Shown here: one piece after another, positions 1 to 12,132 of the stretch | Numbering within the stretch: position 1 is the first letter of the stretch | Layout: each line of letters begins with the position of its first letter | Origin: Siderastrea radians | Lineage: Eukaryota > Cnidaria > Anthozoa > Scleractinia > Rhizangiidae | Direction: 5' to 3' | NCBI GenBank assembly: GCA_964017195.1 | Contig: OZ024888.1 | Location: forward strand, 16,545,701-16,609,700 | Length of the DNA: 64,000 nucleotides | Program-made: the position numbers and the translations under genes | Notes under the pieces: generated by a model | What the model saw: the letters and a program-made list of their open reading frames with translations, nothing else | The model's database searches: none | Told to the model about the DNA's origin: nothing

Positions 1-245
1 AGGCCCACACGGTCGGAGCTTATCTCGGTTTCTGTAGCAGGAAGCAACTGAGAGTATTGCTACTCCCCCCTGGATGGGGTGCTAAGCCATCGTAGGGCTA
101 CCCCCCAGAAGTATGTTACCAGTACAAATTTCTACACCTGGGTGGGGAGAGACAGTGTGGAGTAAAGTTTCTTGTTTATGGAAACAACACGATGGTAGGG
201 ACTGGGCATCAAACCACCTACCTAACCACTACACCACGGGGCCCC
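1..245 (-). mobile_element. tRNA-derived SINE
   Basis: Read on the minus strand, the segment opens near 245 with a tRNA-like head. An A-box-like TGGTGTAGTGG lies at about 217-230 and a B-box-like GGTTTGATGCC at about 200-212. A conserved-looking body follows, ending in a stretch with AACTGAGAG on the plus strand at about 46-55. This is the layout of metazoan tRNA-headed SINEs with a shared central domain. The 3' end may run off the window. It lies downstream of gene 1. No target duplication was found. Confidence 0.72.
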
Positions 246-770
246 CAAATTAGGTAGAAGTCGCAGGAATCATTCACCAGAAGACAAAAAAGACAACAAA
301 CTATTGTTATCAACTACTTATTTTTATTGCAATGAAGATTATTCCTTTATTTATTGTGACAATTTCCATACCTTTTTCAAAGCTTTATACTTAGCTCTAT
401 GATTTGCTGTTACTGGGAACGAAGAAACCTTTACTAACTCTTGGACGTAAACTCATACCCCCAACGTGGGGGAGTGGGTACAACATTTCGAAAAAAGTGT
501 ACCTCTATATATAGCACGGACGTGCTCTACAAGATGAGGCAATTAATATAGGTTCTGAAACTGCTTACAGAAAAAAAAGGTGAAAAAACATATCGCCTTA
601 TCGCGTAACCGTAGCAACCTAATCTCACCAAACTTTGCAGGTGAGGATAAAAATCCCCTTGATAAAGTTAAAGACACATATGGGCCCTCAAGATGATGCC
701 CTCAAGAACGTCTGAGGGTAAAATATAGGGAGGAAGAGAAGAATCATGATAATATCAGTGAGCCAAGTTC
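246..770. other. 3' flank of gene 1, no gene seen
   Basis: AT-rich sequence downstream of the stop of gene 1. AATAAA-like hexamers on the minus strand near 322-330 and 345-352 could serve polyadenylation of gene 1, but nothing fixes which one is used. No coding signal was seen. Confidence 0.4.
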
Positions 771-1309
771 CTAACGAACAAAAACTTTCCAGAAATCGCC
801 AGAAAACACTTTCACGTTATGTGATTGGTAATCATCGCATTCCCATCTGCCATCAAATGACCCAACTATCCAGTGATGAGCACCTGCAACAAAAGCAGCG
901 TGATTGTATAATCTGTCTTTATCCATTCCGTGCCCCCATTTGCCAACTTTATAAGATTTTCCCTCATATCCCCAGTTCTGGCAAACTTGTGCCAACCCGG
1001 AGTTGTCATCATCCATTATTAAAAATGAATCACATGCGTCAGGTTGAACATCCGTCTGACCGCTGAAGTACTGGACAACAGCTTCACCGGAGCTGCTAGC
1101 AGCCGTGGTGATGTGGAATGTATGCCATTGATGTTTCTTGCAGTTGAATCTCAGTTGAGTGAAATTCAAGTAACTTCTTAGCTCCTTCATGGCAGTTTTT
1201 GTGAGTAGCACCTGCTTGCTGCTTATTCCACGATATGAATTGTTAACTGGCAGGGGAGAGGGAGGAGTTGAGCTTTTCATCACAAGGTTGGACACAAGAA
1301 GCCAACCAC
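771..1309 (-). CDS. Gene 1 exon 6: C-terminal GGW domain
   Basis: A 539-base terminal exon after acceptor TGATTTCAG; it ends in VFVR and a TAG stop at 771-773. It contains [10 protein letters not shown], an acidic [10 protein letters not shown] stretch, and several aromatic/glycine motifs ending with DGRWECDD. It replaces the canonical C-terminal half of a fibrinogen domain with a family-specific region. Confidence 0.86.
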
Positions 1310-4300
1310 CTGAAATCAGACAATTTTTACAAGTCACGTGACGAAGCCTAACAGCTAGAAATTATGACAAATAAATAAGAGTTTCTTTGTGATACTGATT
1401 TGTTTTAGAGGCTGCATTCTAATTGATATAATTAGCGTTTTTTTTAATTTTTGACGAGAATGGCACGTTATATTGTAAAAGGGAAATTCTTATTATTCAT
1501 CACTTAGTGATGAATAATAAGAATCACTACAGTATGTGTCCTTGGTCCGCGAGTAAAAATTATTAACATAAATCTTGAATATTTTACCTGAGAAAAACGT
1601 CGTGAGCTGAAATTTTCTCTAAGGCTAGCTTTTATGTTTCTCACGATGTTCTCAAAGTGAAAAGTTCCAAACTGAAATATTTTTCCTGTAATTCGGAAAA
1701 AAAGCGACCGTGCTCGCTTGCCCTTAGACCAAGAATGTAGTCCTTGGTCCGCGTGTCATGTAAGCAGTACGAAAAGTACTTGCAAATCCCAATTTCCGTA
1801 GGAGAATGAAAATTTTAACAATACTTTATTTATTCTCTCTTATCCTTGATATATCTAAGCTACCACGGTCTTGTTGGAAATCGTTGTGAGTATAAAATAA
1901 TGTGTTTTTCTTTCAGACAACAGTCTCACACACAAGCCTCAAGCGCAGTCGGCGCGAAAACAATTATAAGACTGTACGCTTATATGTATTCTAGGTATAC
2001 AAGAGAGGTTAACCCGGTTCGTTAACATGTATAAAGAAGATTTTGAAAATATTCAGCAAAAACAAAGGCCATCTTCATATATCTGAGGTTTTCTTTATCT
2101 GCTTTTTTGGAAATGTAAGTTCTCTAGGTTCATAGGTCGCGGGCCAAGGACCCATATGCGAAAATTGTTGATAATTTTCAAGAGTCGACAAAACAAAAGT
2201 TTCAAACTCTGCAGCAAATTCGTTCACAACCGCAGGAACAAGTTTATCTGTAAACTTGTTTTTCGCAAAAAAAAAAACAAGCTAAGTAAACATGACCATG
2301 TAATTAAAGGAGTCGCAAAAGTAAACACTTCGAGGAAGACAAATTGGCCTACCACTCAACAAACTTGAATTTCGCGCCTTCACCGACAGCAGGAAAGCCG
2401 ACACTTCGTCATATGGAAGAGGACTAATCAACAAATCATCGGACACATTCGTTTTTTGTCGTATTCTATTTAACGAGCAAATATTACACCTGGTTTGGAA
2501 AAGTCGCCGACCAAGGACCTCGCGGACCAAGGACCACATACTTTACGAGAGGGGTTTTGACATTTCACTGGGGTACTAACAATGCAACGTGCATCTGCAA
2601 GCGTAAAATATGAAAGTCTTACTGACAAATGGGGCCTATGACGTCATGAAACACTATGACAGACTCAGCATTCTAGCACGTTTTCTTCAAAGAATTAAGA
2701 CACACAATCTGGAGCAGATCTCAGTGAAAAAGAGGTTAACAGGGGTGTTGTTACCTCCATCAGTTGTCATGTCGCAGTAGACTTTTAAAGGCCTCCCACG
2801 TTTTGCAGGATCGATCCAATATTCCCCGTCTCCTTTGGAGGAACCAAAGTCTCGAATGTCTTTGCAGGATTGAGCAGGATCATGGGAATCCCAACCTCGT
2901 GTTGCTGCAGAAAATGATACATAATTCTTGCTGTTAATTACTTCATTTCCATTTTACTGTGTTTTATTTCACGCAGGAGCCATGTGTCATGTCGTGATTT
3001 GGTATTTTGGTGTTGAAAGTTTTCTGTGTAAAACTACCGTTCGCCGTAAAAAAATATGCTGAGTTTAAAGGTAAAAGAAGTCGTAAATACAACGTCACAG
3101 CCTAAAAAAACAATAGATTTACATGGGTGACAAAACAGCAGCAAATATGAAGAAAAGACCGGATTTGCGTTACTTTGGCCATATTTGCTTGAAATGAAAT
3201 GTTGTATTTACACCATATTTACACATCAAGCAAAGACGGTAATGGCCGCTTTTGCTTTTTATTTGCTCCACCAGGAAAAAGTGATGTTCAAAAGCAGATT
3301 TGTCACACATTTTCACGCGCACTAAAGATGCTGCAAAGATAAATATTTGCCCTCAAAAAAAAAAAAACCGATTTGCACGGGTAGCGAATACGTTTCAAAC
3401 ATGAAGTAAATAGAATATTTGCTCGACTTTGGTCGTTTTGCTCCTAGAGCATATTTCATACTTGCAATTTAATTGAATTTCCGGCCTTTTCAACACAGTT
3501 CCTTGACCGTTAATTAAATGATGTCAAACTCTCTTTACAATTCTGATTTGCATTTTAGTGACGGTGTTGTAATTTTTTCCTACGTTAACTTCGATTTTCT
3601 TGAGCCATTATCTCGCCAAGTTACTTACATAGAAATAAAAAAATAAATAAAATAAGTTTGGTTTTGTTGCTGACGGTTTTCTCTTGTGCCATCTTTTGTT
3701 TGCTTTTGTCATCAGTTAACTTTGAATAAATAAGACGGACGTCGTTGAAGTGATTTAACCAATTACAGAATTTATGAATTAAGCGCTGTTAAAGCTAGTT
3801 CTAAAGGGAAAACCATGCTTTCGACCGCAAGAAAAAAAACTGCAACGCAACTGATTTTAATTCTGACAACATTTTAGAGGGAAAATCCCATTCTCTTTTA
3901 GCCACCCCTCTATCGGTTTACACTTAGATAGAAAGCTAAGCCGTTCCTTTGTTACCTAATATTGTTTTTGTGATTGGCTCATTGTTCGTTGTGGCAAAAA
4001 AAAATTGATGAAAAGTGAAATGAACTGAAGCAAACATCTTTTAAAGCCGTTACCTCGCACAAGGCACATGACATGTTTGACTTACCTTTACATTTATCAC
4101 CGTCCTTAACAAACCCAGGATGACAATCACAACGGAATGAACCTGGCTCGTTCACGCATTTGAAATCTGGCTCACAGTTGTGCAAACCGATTTTACATTC
4201 ATCGATATCTGTAAAGATTTAACAAAAAATGCTTGATCTCATGTGCCCCATTACTATCCGCTTAAATCAAGACGTCTTTCAATAACTGCGTTAACCCTAT

Positions 4301-5336
4301 TTAGCTGGTTTTTTTCGAGTTCCTGAGCCTTTAGGTTGGGGGGGGGGGGTGCAGGCACAAACAACTCCTTTTTCAACAACAAAGGGCATTAAAGCTAAGA
4401 CTGCGGGACTAATGGGGAACATTAGAGCGTCCAAATTGTTTTTTCTTTTGACACGAGCGACTCGGGACGTGGAGATTATGTCATCATTTCCGAACGAAGG
4501 CATCTTGGATCCGCCATCTTAGAGTCTTGATTTTTCCAGAAACTCCGAAAACAACCAAACTTTGCCAGAAAGTAATCGAAACCGGTAAAACAACACTTAA
4601 ATGATCTAGAATGTAAAATTACTTTAAAACTAAAACAGAACATTTCAATAATATAGGAAAGTTCAAGTTCCTGAAGAAAATTTCTGTCAAAATATGCCTG
4701 CCATGGCAACATTGAATTTTCTTTGAACAGTGATATGTCATATCATTTCATATCATATCATATTATATCATATCATATATCATATCATATCATATCATAT
4801 CATATCATATCATGTCATGTCATGTCATGTCATGTCATGTCATGTCATGTCATTTCATGTCATATCATATATCATATCATATCATATCATATCATATCAT
4901 ATCATATCATATCATATCATATCATATCCCCCTTCCAGCCTTCCCAGGAGGAATAAGTTAATTGACGTGCAACGATGCGCACACAGGAGAAATAGAGAAA
5001 TCAGGATCCATACTGTTTTTCAGGTGCATTATCTCCAAGAAATAGGCCATATTTCTCTTCTTTGTTAGTGGTCAAGCCAATTACGGCTTCAGTGACTGGT
5101 GTGTAATTACCTTCACACTTCTCCCCTGTGTAACCCTTACGACAGGCACATCTATAGCCGCTGTTCGTGAACCCAACTTGACATATCGTATTCTTCTCCG
5201 GACAAGTGTTATCGTGACAAAAATTCTGAAAAAAAAAACTAGATAAAATAGTTGCATTATTGAATATATAATTACAGTTGTATTCTCGGGTATTGCCAAG
5301 AAATGTCATCATCATCACAACCACCACCACCACCAT

Positions 5337-5419
<83 letters not shown>

Positions 5420-8400
5420 CCATCATCATCATCATTATTGTCGTCGTCTTCATCGTCGACATAGTCATTGTATTCATTATCTTCACGTAATCTACATGTT
5501 ACCGTCATTGTCTGTCATCGTTTTCTTCTGTCGTCGTCGTCTAAAAAACAACAAAACCAAAAAGAAAAAAACGCACCACCAGCAAGGCTTACCTCAACTT
5601 CAAAGTGTGTGTAGCCTTGTCTTTTTTCCAGATGAGAGTGAGACGGACTTTCATCTGTGGCATTGTTCAACTCGCACGTGTGTTTTCCCTCTTCTGCAGG
5701 TCCCACATTGATGGACACACAGTTGGGCTCCAAATAACACTTCAGTCGGCAGCTCCCTTCATCGGCCACTTTCTCAGTTCTTATCACGTGACCCGGAAGT
5801 GCTTTGTTTGTTATCAGTTCCTTAAATATCAACATGCGGTTGTATTCCGTCGCGAGCACTGAAAAGAAATAAGTGCACTTGTCATTAAACTTCTTTGCTC
5901 TCGCATTTCGATTGCTTGAGAAAACGTCACGTCACACAAAATTATTTCTAAGAATAACTCCTTTAAGCTTTTTTGCAAATAGTACTGTGCTCATGCGTAG
6001 GTCATTTAAGATTTAAGATTATTCACTCTGTGTCTTCTCCTTGGTTGTATGATACGAAGAAAAAAGAAGAAGAAAAAGAAAAAAAGCCCAACTGCTTATA
6101 ATTTTGGTAGACATTCTCCTCTTGTTTAGAAGGTGATTACAACCTAGCAATTATCTTTCTCTCACTCTATTTTTTAGTGCATGATTCCATAGCTACGCTG
6201 CTCGTAAGCCATGAAACCAGGTACAGTTCGATTTCGTAGAGTAAATGTAAAATATTGATTACGCACGCCATCCACTGTTTTGTTTTTGTCAGATGTTATT
6301 TTTTAAAGTGGAATGGGAAACAGAAATGTTTTTAGAATATTCGTCTTTTCTCAGGAAGTATAAAGAAATCAGCAATGGAAAGCAATGTAGTTTTCTTCCT
6401 CTCCACTTGTGTAAACCAATTGATTATCAAATCTTCGATTCTGCTTCCAAATGCAAGTAAAACATAAACTTTTTGTCACGAATTGAAAAAGAAAATACAG
6501 AACTTCTTGTAGCGGTCTGTTGTTGCTTGAAATAGCGAGACGTTGCATAGAGTTATCGGATGTCTAACAGCTGATATGAAGACTTGATGCATGACATCAC
6601 CAGCCATGCGTTCTTTTTTTGACAGAGGTTTAAAACGTATGCATATGCATATAATTGTGAATAGAAAAATCTGTTTATGAAATTGACTTTTTTAGGAAAC
6701 GTGACGTTGCTATATTTTTGTGGCTGCTCCTGTCATGTTAAAGATAAGTAACAGGTGGCCAGTGTGTGTGTAGTAGCACACGACAAATTCTGAGAAGTCC
6801 CAATTTTTCTTCGTAAAAGTTATGTTAGTGTGTGTATGTGAATGCGTTTGGCAGTAATGAAAAAACCAGTTGTCCTGATCGAGGGCATAATATTTTATTA
6901 CTAATTTGTTTTAATCTCAAGCGTTGTAGTAGTCTGTCTAGAGAGAAAGGCAATTAAAAACTATTTAGGAATACTGTCACTCTTGTATATTGTCAACCGG
7001 GTTTCTGTGGACGTAATTAAAGAAAAAAAAACAAGCGTTGTGATCAGTGTTTATACAGCGTGTTAAAGAAAATCCAGTTCACAACTTTATCCTTTGGAAG
7101 GAAGGAAATTTCATTTGAGATTCAGAATTTATAGGCTGGATGTTGGCTCTGCCGGCGGCTCCTGCTCGAATTAAACATGTCGATGTGTATTCTTTAGATA
7201 AACCATTCATTGATTCAGGGAGATCACCCGAAACTAAACTAGAGTTAATTACGTTGTTCGAAAGGGATAGTAATTTTAGATGAAATGCATATTCGCTATG
7301 ATTATTTTGCTCATTTGGCATCCATACTCATGTAAAATACAATACAATAAGACAGGTGCTTTCTTAGGATGAAATGTTTTGAAGGTTTGAATACTCCTTG
7401 GTGAAAAAATAATTAAATAAATAAATAAATAATAAAAAAGTTAAGAATTTGTAGCCTTAAATAAATTGCCACAGTTGAAAATTTGCCTTCTTTGTAAAAC
7501 TAAATTTGCAGTGCAACAAAGGACGTAAAAGTTAGACAAAAACGGCAGCTTTTAAGTTTATTGGGTTGGAAGTGATATTTGAGTCGTTTTTAACAAATTG
7601 TCTTAATTATGTCACTTTATACTTTGTTGATGACAAATAACTTTAAACGCTTTCCTTTTACCTATCTAAAGACTCTTTTCACACTTCATATTCTTAAGGA
7701 GAATAATTGAAACATAAGCGGCTACGATATTGAGTTCACTTTTACAATCTTGTGGTGTTGTCTAATGGAAAATGGGAGTTAATTTTCTTGCATTGAAACG
7801 AGTCATCGAAACGTTTGGCTGTACATTGAGAATTCAAGAAATGTATTCATATATATTCATATCACACAGGTTATTGCAGGTTTCTGCCCAACAATTCACG
7901 CAATATACTGTACGTTTAGTCTATCGCTACCTAATTTGGAAAGTTGAATTTCTTAAAATAAAATTTTAAAGTAACTACATAGTGCTGGAAATTTAAAACT
8001 GTAGTTTCTTCTACTTTTTTTCATTCTTTCCTAGCTAATCGGAGCACGACACCCTGTCCATAAGTATATTTCGAGTTTTAACACGATGTCATTTAGTGGA
8101 ATAATTATCAGTTGTCATGACAACATGCCTGGCTTTAGAACGCATTTCTTGGAACAGGTGACTAATTTGTGCTCTAGCACACAACGGATGAGTTTTGACA
8201 ATCCAAGGTGTCACTTTTCATTTCGAAATCTACAAACGTTACATATTTTGTACCTTATTGAGTTTTTTTGGTTAAAATGTCCATTTCAAGTCCAGAAGAA
8301 AAGCTCAGTCTTTATTTTTGGCTGTTTCATTATCCATTCTGAAATAGTTGTAGCTTTACAAAACTTTATTTGAATGGTATTACGGAAAATGAAAGCCAAG

Positions 8401-11371
8401 AAGACAATTGTAGCCAATTAATAGACTGGAGGTAAATTGAAGATAGTATTCGAATTTCATTGGCTATAGCTAGTCGTGGAATAAAACCCCAATATGTTAT
8501 TCAGAACAGAAATGCGTATTCCTGAGGATACCTGAGCGTTTAATTTCTCATTATCATGTGTAAACAGGCGAAGTCTTCCTCTCTTTTTTGAAAAAAATAT
8601 TTTCAGGAAAGATGCATTGTATTTATTGGCGTTTGGATAAGGTATTAAACCTTTGTAAGAGACAGACTTCATAGTATCCACTTTAGAAATTGAAACTTGA
8701 AAGATCTCTAGAAGACGGAAATACTCATCGATTATGATCATCACAGAAGCTTTCCTTTTATATATCTAAAGACTCTTTTCATATTCTTAAGGAGAACAAA
8801 TGAAACATAAGCAGCTGCGATATTGAGTTTACTTTTACCACATTGTGGTGTTGTCTATCGCGAAAATGGGAGTTAATTTTCTTGCATTGAAACGAGTCAT
8901 CGAAACTTTTGGCTGTAAATTGAAAATTCAAACAATGGGTTTATATTCTAACTAGTTGCTTCCGTTAGCATTATGTCATACAAGTTATTGCAGGTTTCTG
9001 CATGCCCAATCCTTAAGTCAATATACTGTACGTTTAGTCTATCGCTACCTAATTTGGAAGTCGATTTTTTAAAAATTAAACTACATAGTGCTGGAAATTT
9101 AAAACTGTATTTTTCTTCTACTATTTTATTCCTTCTTTCCTCGCTAATCAACACGAAACGCTGTCCATGAGTATATTTTGAGTTTTAACACGACGCCATT
9201 TCGTGGAATAAATATCAGTTGTCAATACAACTTGCCTAGCTTTAGACCGCATTTTTCGGAACATGTGACTAATTTGTGCTCTAGCTCACAACGGTTGTGT
9301 TTTGACAATCCAAGGTGTCACTTTTTATTTCAAAATCTACAAACGATGCATATTTTGCACCTTATTGGTTAAATTATTGGTTATTGGTTAAATTTCCATT
9401 TCAAGTCCAGGGGAAAAGCTCAGTCTTTATTTTTGGCTGTTTTACTATCCATTATGAAATAGTTGTAGCTTTACAAATCTTAATTTTATTTGAATGGTAT
9501 TATCTAAAATGAAAGCCAAGAAAACAGCTGTAGCCAATTAATAGACTGGAGGTAAATTGAAGTTAGTATTCGAATTTCATTGGCTAGTCTTAGACTAAAA
9601 CCTCAATATGTTATTCAGAACAGAAATGCGTATTCCTGAGGATACCTGAGCGTTTAATTTCTCATTATCATATGTAAACAGGCGAAGTTTTCCTCTCCTT
9701 TCCGAAAAAAAATATTTTCAGGAAAGATGCATTGTATTTACTGGCGTTTGGATAAGGTATTAAACCTTTGAGGCTTTGAAAGAGACGGAATTCATAGTAT
9801 CCACTTTAGCAATTGAAACTTGGAAGATCTCTAGAAGACGCGAAATACTTATCAACTATGATCATCGCAGGTGTTTTCTAGCACAGGACGTTTTAAAAAT
9901 CAGCAGGAGGAGTATGAGACGCGACACAAAATGAGAACACATTGGAATGCCTTGCTGCCTTGGTCGTGAACATTGGAAAGTTCATCGTGCACGAACGAAA
10001 CGTCTGTGAGAGCTTGATACCCTTCTAAACAAGAACAAATAAAAGTTTTTTTTCCCATTTTGCTGCATCAGAGGCAGATAATTTCTGCTAAGACATGGCT
10101 AATATGAAATTCGTGGATAGCTTTGTGAGGGCTGAGCTTATTGACTAAACATAACACAAGTTGTGCAAGCAAATGAATATTGACATAGTGTTGCGTTGGA
10201 ACATGGCATGCATATGTTTTGCCTGGTTTGGATCGACTTGGCAGTTAAACTTATACACTGATGGCATACAGTTTTCCAAATAGTCCCGGCAAATATTCCT
10301 CCAAACACCAAGTTGTCAATTTTTAAAAGTCAAATAAGGCTAGTGAAATATGCGCTTTTCATTCATTGGCCTGTTAGAAGTAGCCTCCCCCGCAGTAGTT
10401 TTTAGGGGAGTCGTATTACCCTCCTCCCCACAAAAAGAGGACTCCCCTAAAAACGACTGTGTAGGTAGCAGCGGCGGTATGCGAACAAATAAAATGCAAA
10501 TACTGCAGTAGGTGCAGGAAACTAGTAAAACTTTTCTTATACTCTGCTCCTTCCATCTGAACGTCGACATTACCGTAGAAAAATGAAATAAAACGATGAA
10601 AATGTCTTAAGACATACAAAATCGCAGCATTATTAGGCTAATAGTTGCTATTGTGCCAAATTTAACTGAATCAAGAATTAGATAAGGGATTAATCCACAT
10701 TTATGCGTGCGGACAATCTGTCCGGGTGAGGTATCGTCTTTAGTTTGTGTTGAATGACGGACTCAGTGTGCGCCTGAATCTTCTCTGTGTTTGAGCGCAC
10801 TGCTAGGCGGATTACTTTACAGACAACATTACTTCGTTTGCCCACTGGACGTCCCTAGCTCGTATGAATCGTCTCTAGTGCACGTCGCCTCTACCATTTA
10901 TAAACAACTTCCAAAAGAACGAAGAAACATCGAAGTGAACAGTAGTTTAGTTTTTGCGTCGTGATGTGAACCAAAGCAGAGCAGGCTAATGCCTTCAATG
11001 TTTAGGGTATTTAATTTTTTTTATTTGTAAACTCAATCTGCACTTCTTCATTGATGCCAGGGATCATTCACAGATAAAAATTCATTTCAAATATAACTGA
11101 AAGTGTTACGCTAAGGGACTGCATGTGCAATAAAAATGAGAGTGTTAACCTAAGAATTAATGGTTGGAATTTACATGTAATACTATTTTTCGTATGATAA
11201 CAAGGTACACGTGGTTTAGTATTTAATGGGATCTGTTTTTCTTGTTTTGAAATCCTAAGAAAGAAAGTGAAAAAATTAAAACCGTTACACACAACACTTA
11301 CCAGCATACACTAATGCAACTAATCCAAAAGTAACCCAGGCGTGAAAAACGAAAGCTTTGAGAGAGATCAT
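771..11371 (-). CDS. Secreted PAN/EGF/fibrinogen-like protein (gene 1), SOMP5-like
   Basis: Six exons with consistent phases and GT-AG junctions join into 1263 coding bases, 420 residues: 11302-11371, 5593-5858, 5111-5225, 4086-4208, 2755-2904 and 771-1309. Domains in order are signal peptide (1-23), PAN/apple (24-112), EGF (113-150), calcium-type EGF starting DIDEC (151-191) and a fibrinogen-like GGW domain (192-420). The product should be secreted and disulphide-rich and could bind protein or carbohydrate in an extracellular or skeletal matrix. From memory, this order resembles coral uncharacterised skeletal organic matrix protein 5; that family match is not checked. All introns can be read cleanly, with no stop or frameshift seen. 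Intron 1 (5.4 kb) holds a 1.1-kb tandem duplication. The final domain lacks the typical C-terminal half of a full fibrinogen domain. Confidence 0.88.
1486..1524. repeat. Perfect 19-bp-arm palindrome
   Basis: Left arm 1486-1504 and right arm 1506-1524 are exact reverse complements around a single T at 1505, and it abuts the transposon starting at 1532. Its role is unknown. Confidence 0.85.
1532..2541. mobile_element. Non-autonomous DNA transposon with inverted ends
   Basis: The left end starts GTATGTGTCCTTGG at 1532 and the right end, read in reverse, starts GTATGTGGTCCTTGG at 2541; both continue into GTCCGCGAG. Related blocks with CCTTGGTCCGCG-like cores recur inside near 1738 and 2133 and again next to the right end. 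No transposase frame was seen. It lies in the last intron of gene 1. Target duplication is unclear. Confidence 0.62.
2755..2904 (-). CDS. Gene 1 exon 5: first part of fibrinogen-like domain
   Basis: A 150-base symmetric phase 1-1 exon between TTCTGCAG and GTAACA. It encodes SCKDIRDFG, then GEYWIDP and [10 protein letters not shown], the opening pattern of fibrinogen and fibrillar-collagen C-terminal-like domains. The next exon continues GGWLLV, completing the characteristic GGW motif across the splice. Confidence 0.88.
4086..4208 (-). CDS. Gene 1 exon 4: calcium-type EGF domain
   Basis: A 123-base symmetric phase 1-1 exon. It starts DIDEC, the calcium-ligand signature of cbEGF modules, and continues [18 protein letters not shown] to [12 protein letters not shown]. 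The acceptor is CTTTACAG and the donor is GTAAG. The gene 2 equivalent is 40605-40727, starting DINEC. Confidence 0.9.
4292..4515. mobile_element. Possible MITE fragment related to 12133-12726
   Basis: Begins TTAACCCTATTTAG, close to the TTAA-CCCTATTCAG end of the element at 12133. It has a G run at 4339-4350 and a tail mentioning the inverse of GATGGCGGATCC, also present near 12500. It lies in the intron between gene 1 exons 3 and 4. Boundaries are uncertain. Confidence 0.35.
4733..4927. repeat. Pentanucleotide satellite (TATCA)n with TGTCA core
   Basis: About 195 bases of tandem TATCA. A central block at roughly 4813-4860 has shifted to TGTCA and then returns to TATCA. Period-5 units give long spurious reading frames on the plus strand. 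It lies in a gene 1 intron. Confidence 0.95.
5111..5225 (-). CDS. Gene 1 exon 3: EGF-like domain
   Basis: A 115-base exon (phase 0 to 1) encoding [16 protein letters not shown] through [15 protein letters not shown], a complete six-cysteine EGF module with the usual CxC and GYTGxxC end. The acceptor is preceded by a long T tract and the donor is GTAATT. The upstream intron contains a long ATC repeat. Confidence 0.9.
5306..5436. repeat. ATC/ACC trinucleotide microsatellite
   Basis: A long run of ATC preceded by ACC units, in the intron between the PAN and EGF exons of gene 1. A shorter ATC run occupies the same intron in gene 2 (41498-41550), so the repeat predates the gene duplication. Confidence 0.95.
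5593..5858 (-). CDS. Gene 1 exon 2: PAN/apple domain
   Basis: A 266-base exon between acceptor TTTTCAG and donor GTAAGC, entering in phase 1 and leaving in phase 0. It encodes 88 complete codons with the PAN/apple cysteine pattern [14 protein letters not shown] and [10 protein letters not shown]. Such domains mediate protein or carbohydrate contacts in extracellular proteins. Near-identical exons of the same length occur at 41693-41958 and, truncated, at 58378-58535. Confidence 0.87.
5859..7648. other. Gene 1 intron 1, part shared with genes 2 and 3
   Basis: No coding signal. The stretch is recognisably the same as 41959-44000 (gene 2) and very close to 58536-60000 (gene 3), for example around GATTCCATAGCTACGCTGCT at 6184 and 59000. 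It documents segmental duplication of the 5' half of the gene. Confidence 0.7.
7649..8748. repeat. Tandem duplication, unit 1 (1.1 kb)
   Basis: Starts near GCTTTCCTTTTACC and is repeated at 8749 with a period of about 1100 bases. Shared landmarks include GGAGTTAATTTTCTTGCATT at 7773 and 8870. No gene was seen. It lies within intron 1 of gene 1. Confidence 0.88.
8749..9868. repeat. Tandem duplication, unit 2 (1.1 kb)
   Basis: A diverged copy of 7649-8748 with many substitutions and small indels, so the duplication is not very recent. A shorter related stretch is in gene 3 at about 60440-60620, which has only one unit. Reading frames inside are short and not conserved between units. Confidence 0.88.
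10393..10459. repeat. Short inverted repeat (hairpin)
   Basis: Arms around TTTTTAGGGGAGTC at 10399 and GACTCCCCTAAAAA at 10440 flank a loop of about 25 bases. It lies in intron 1 of gene 1. Confidence 0.75.
11302..11371 (-). CDS. Gene 1 exon 1: start and signal peptide
   Basis: ATG at 11371 opens 23 codons with a hydrophobic core (MISLKAF, then [11 protein letters not shown]) and a small-residue end typical of signal cleavage. The donor GTAAGT follows at 11301, leaving phase 1. Equivalent exons in genes 2 and 3 occur at 44848-44916 and 61118-61187, which supports the start choice. Confidence 0.85.
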
Positions 11372-11417
11372 GTTTCGGTTGCGCGTTTCCAAGTTGTTTT
11401 TAAGTCATCCTGCTATT

Positions 11418-11429
11418 GTGACTGAACTT
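11418..11429 (-). promoter_or_regulatory. Conserved 5' UTR / putative initiator, gene 1
   Basis: The minus-strand string AAGTTCAGTCAC lies about 47-58 bases before the ATG. The same 12 bases sit at nearly the same distance before the ATG of gene 2 (44957-44968) and gene 3 (61228-61239). It contains TCAGTC, like a metazoan initiator. Conservation may reflect only recent duplication. Confidence 0.38.
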
Positions 11430-12132
11430 CACAAATAAACTGGTGAACCAGTCACATAATCCATAAAACATTTATTTAGATTATGCTGATAAATTATTAA
11501 ATATCATCATACGGAGTGGTTTTAGGTCTCTTTAGGGAATAAGTCCATAACCTGTTTTCACCGTATTTGTTTCAAGGTTTTGACCCTGCGGCGTAAGGAA
11601 AGCGGGGGTGGAATTTTATAAAGGCAATGTCTTATTCGAGCACCTGCCGTTTTCAGTAGCACGTACGCTTATTACTTAGACGCATTTTGGCAACAGTTGG
11701 TAATAATCGGCTACTATGGTAACGACTGATGAAGTCATAGGTACCAAACTTACGAGAAACGGTTTTTAATTTAAGAGAAAAATATATACGCTGAAAGATG
11801 ACAGAGTTTTAGATGACTTGGCGGCAAATTGCTTAAATGACGAGCAGAAATGCCATTTGTTCCTTGAAAGTATGTTTTGTGGGTAAAATATAGCGTCTGT
11901 TTGGAATTGATTTTTCGAAGGGTGATGGCGATCATTTTTAAAGTACGGATGACATGCATGGACGTTTGTATCATATTTCCAAACGACTGTTTCTTTTTTT
12001 ATTATATTTAACTGTGTCTAAACCTGGATGTTTAACCTCCGTATATATATTTTGGTGTTATTTCATGACTCATAGCCAGGTGCGTTCACCCCTGGTCCCC
12101 TAGCGCTCTTGGTATAATATTAGAGAGTTTAA

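Noticed and set aside
4723..5068. Two plus-strand frames of His/Ile/Ser/Tyr repeats
   Set aside because: They come from the TATCA satellite, and a period of five gives no stop in several frames.
5001..5508. Frames rich in Met, Asp or Ile on both strands
   Set aside because: They are translations of the ATC repeat in three frames. Only the EGF part at 5111-5225 is real coding.
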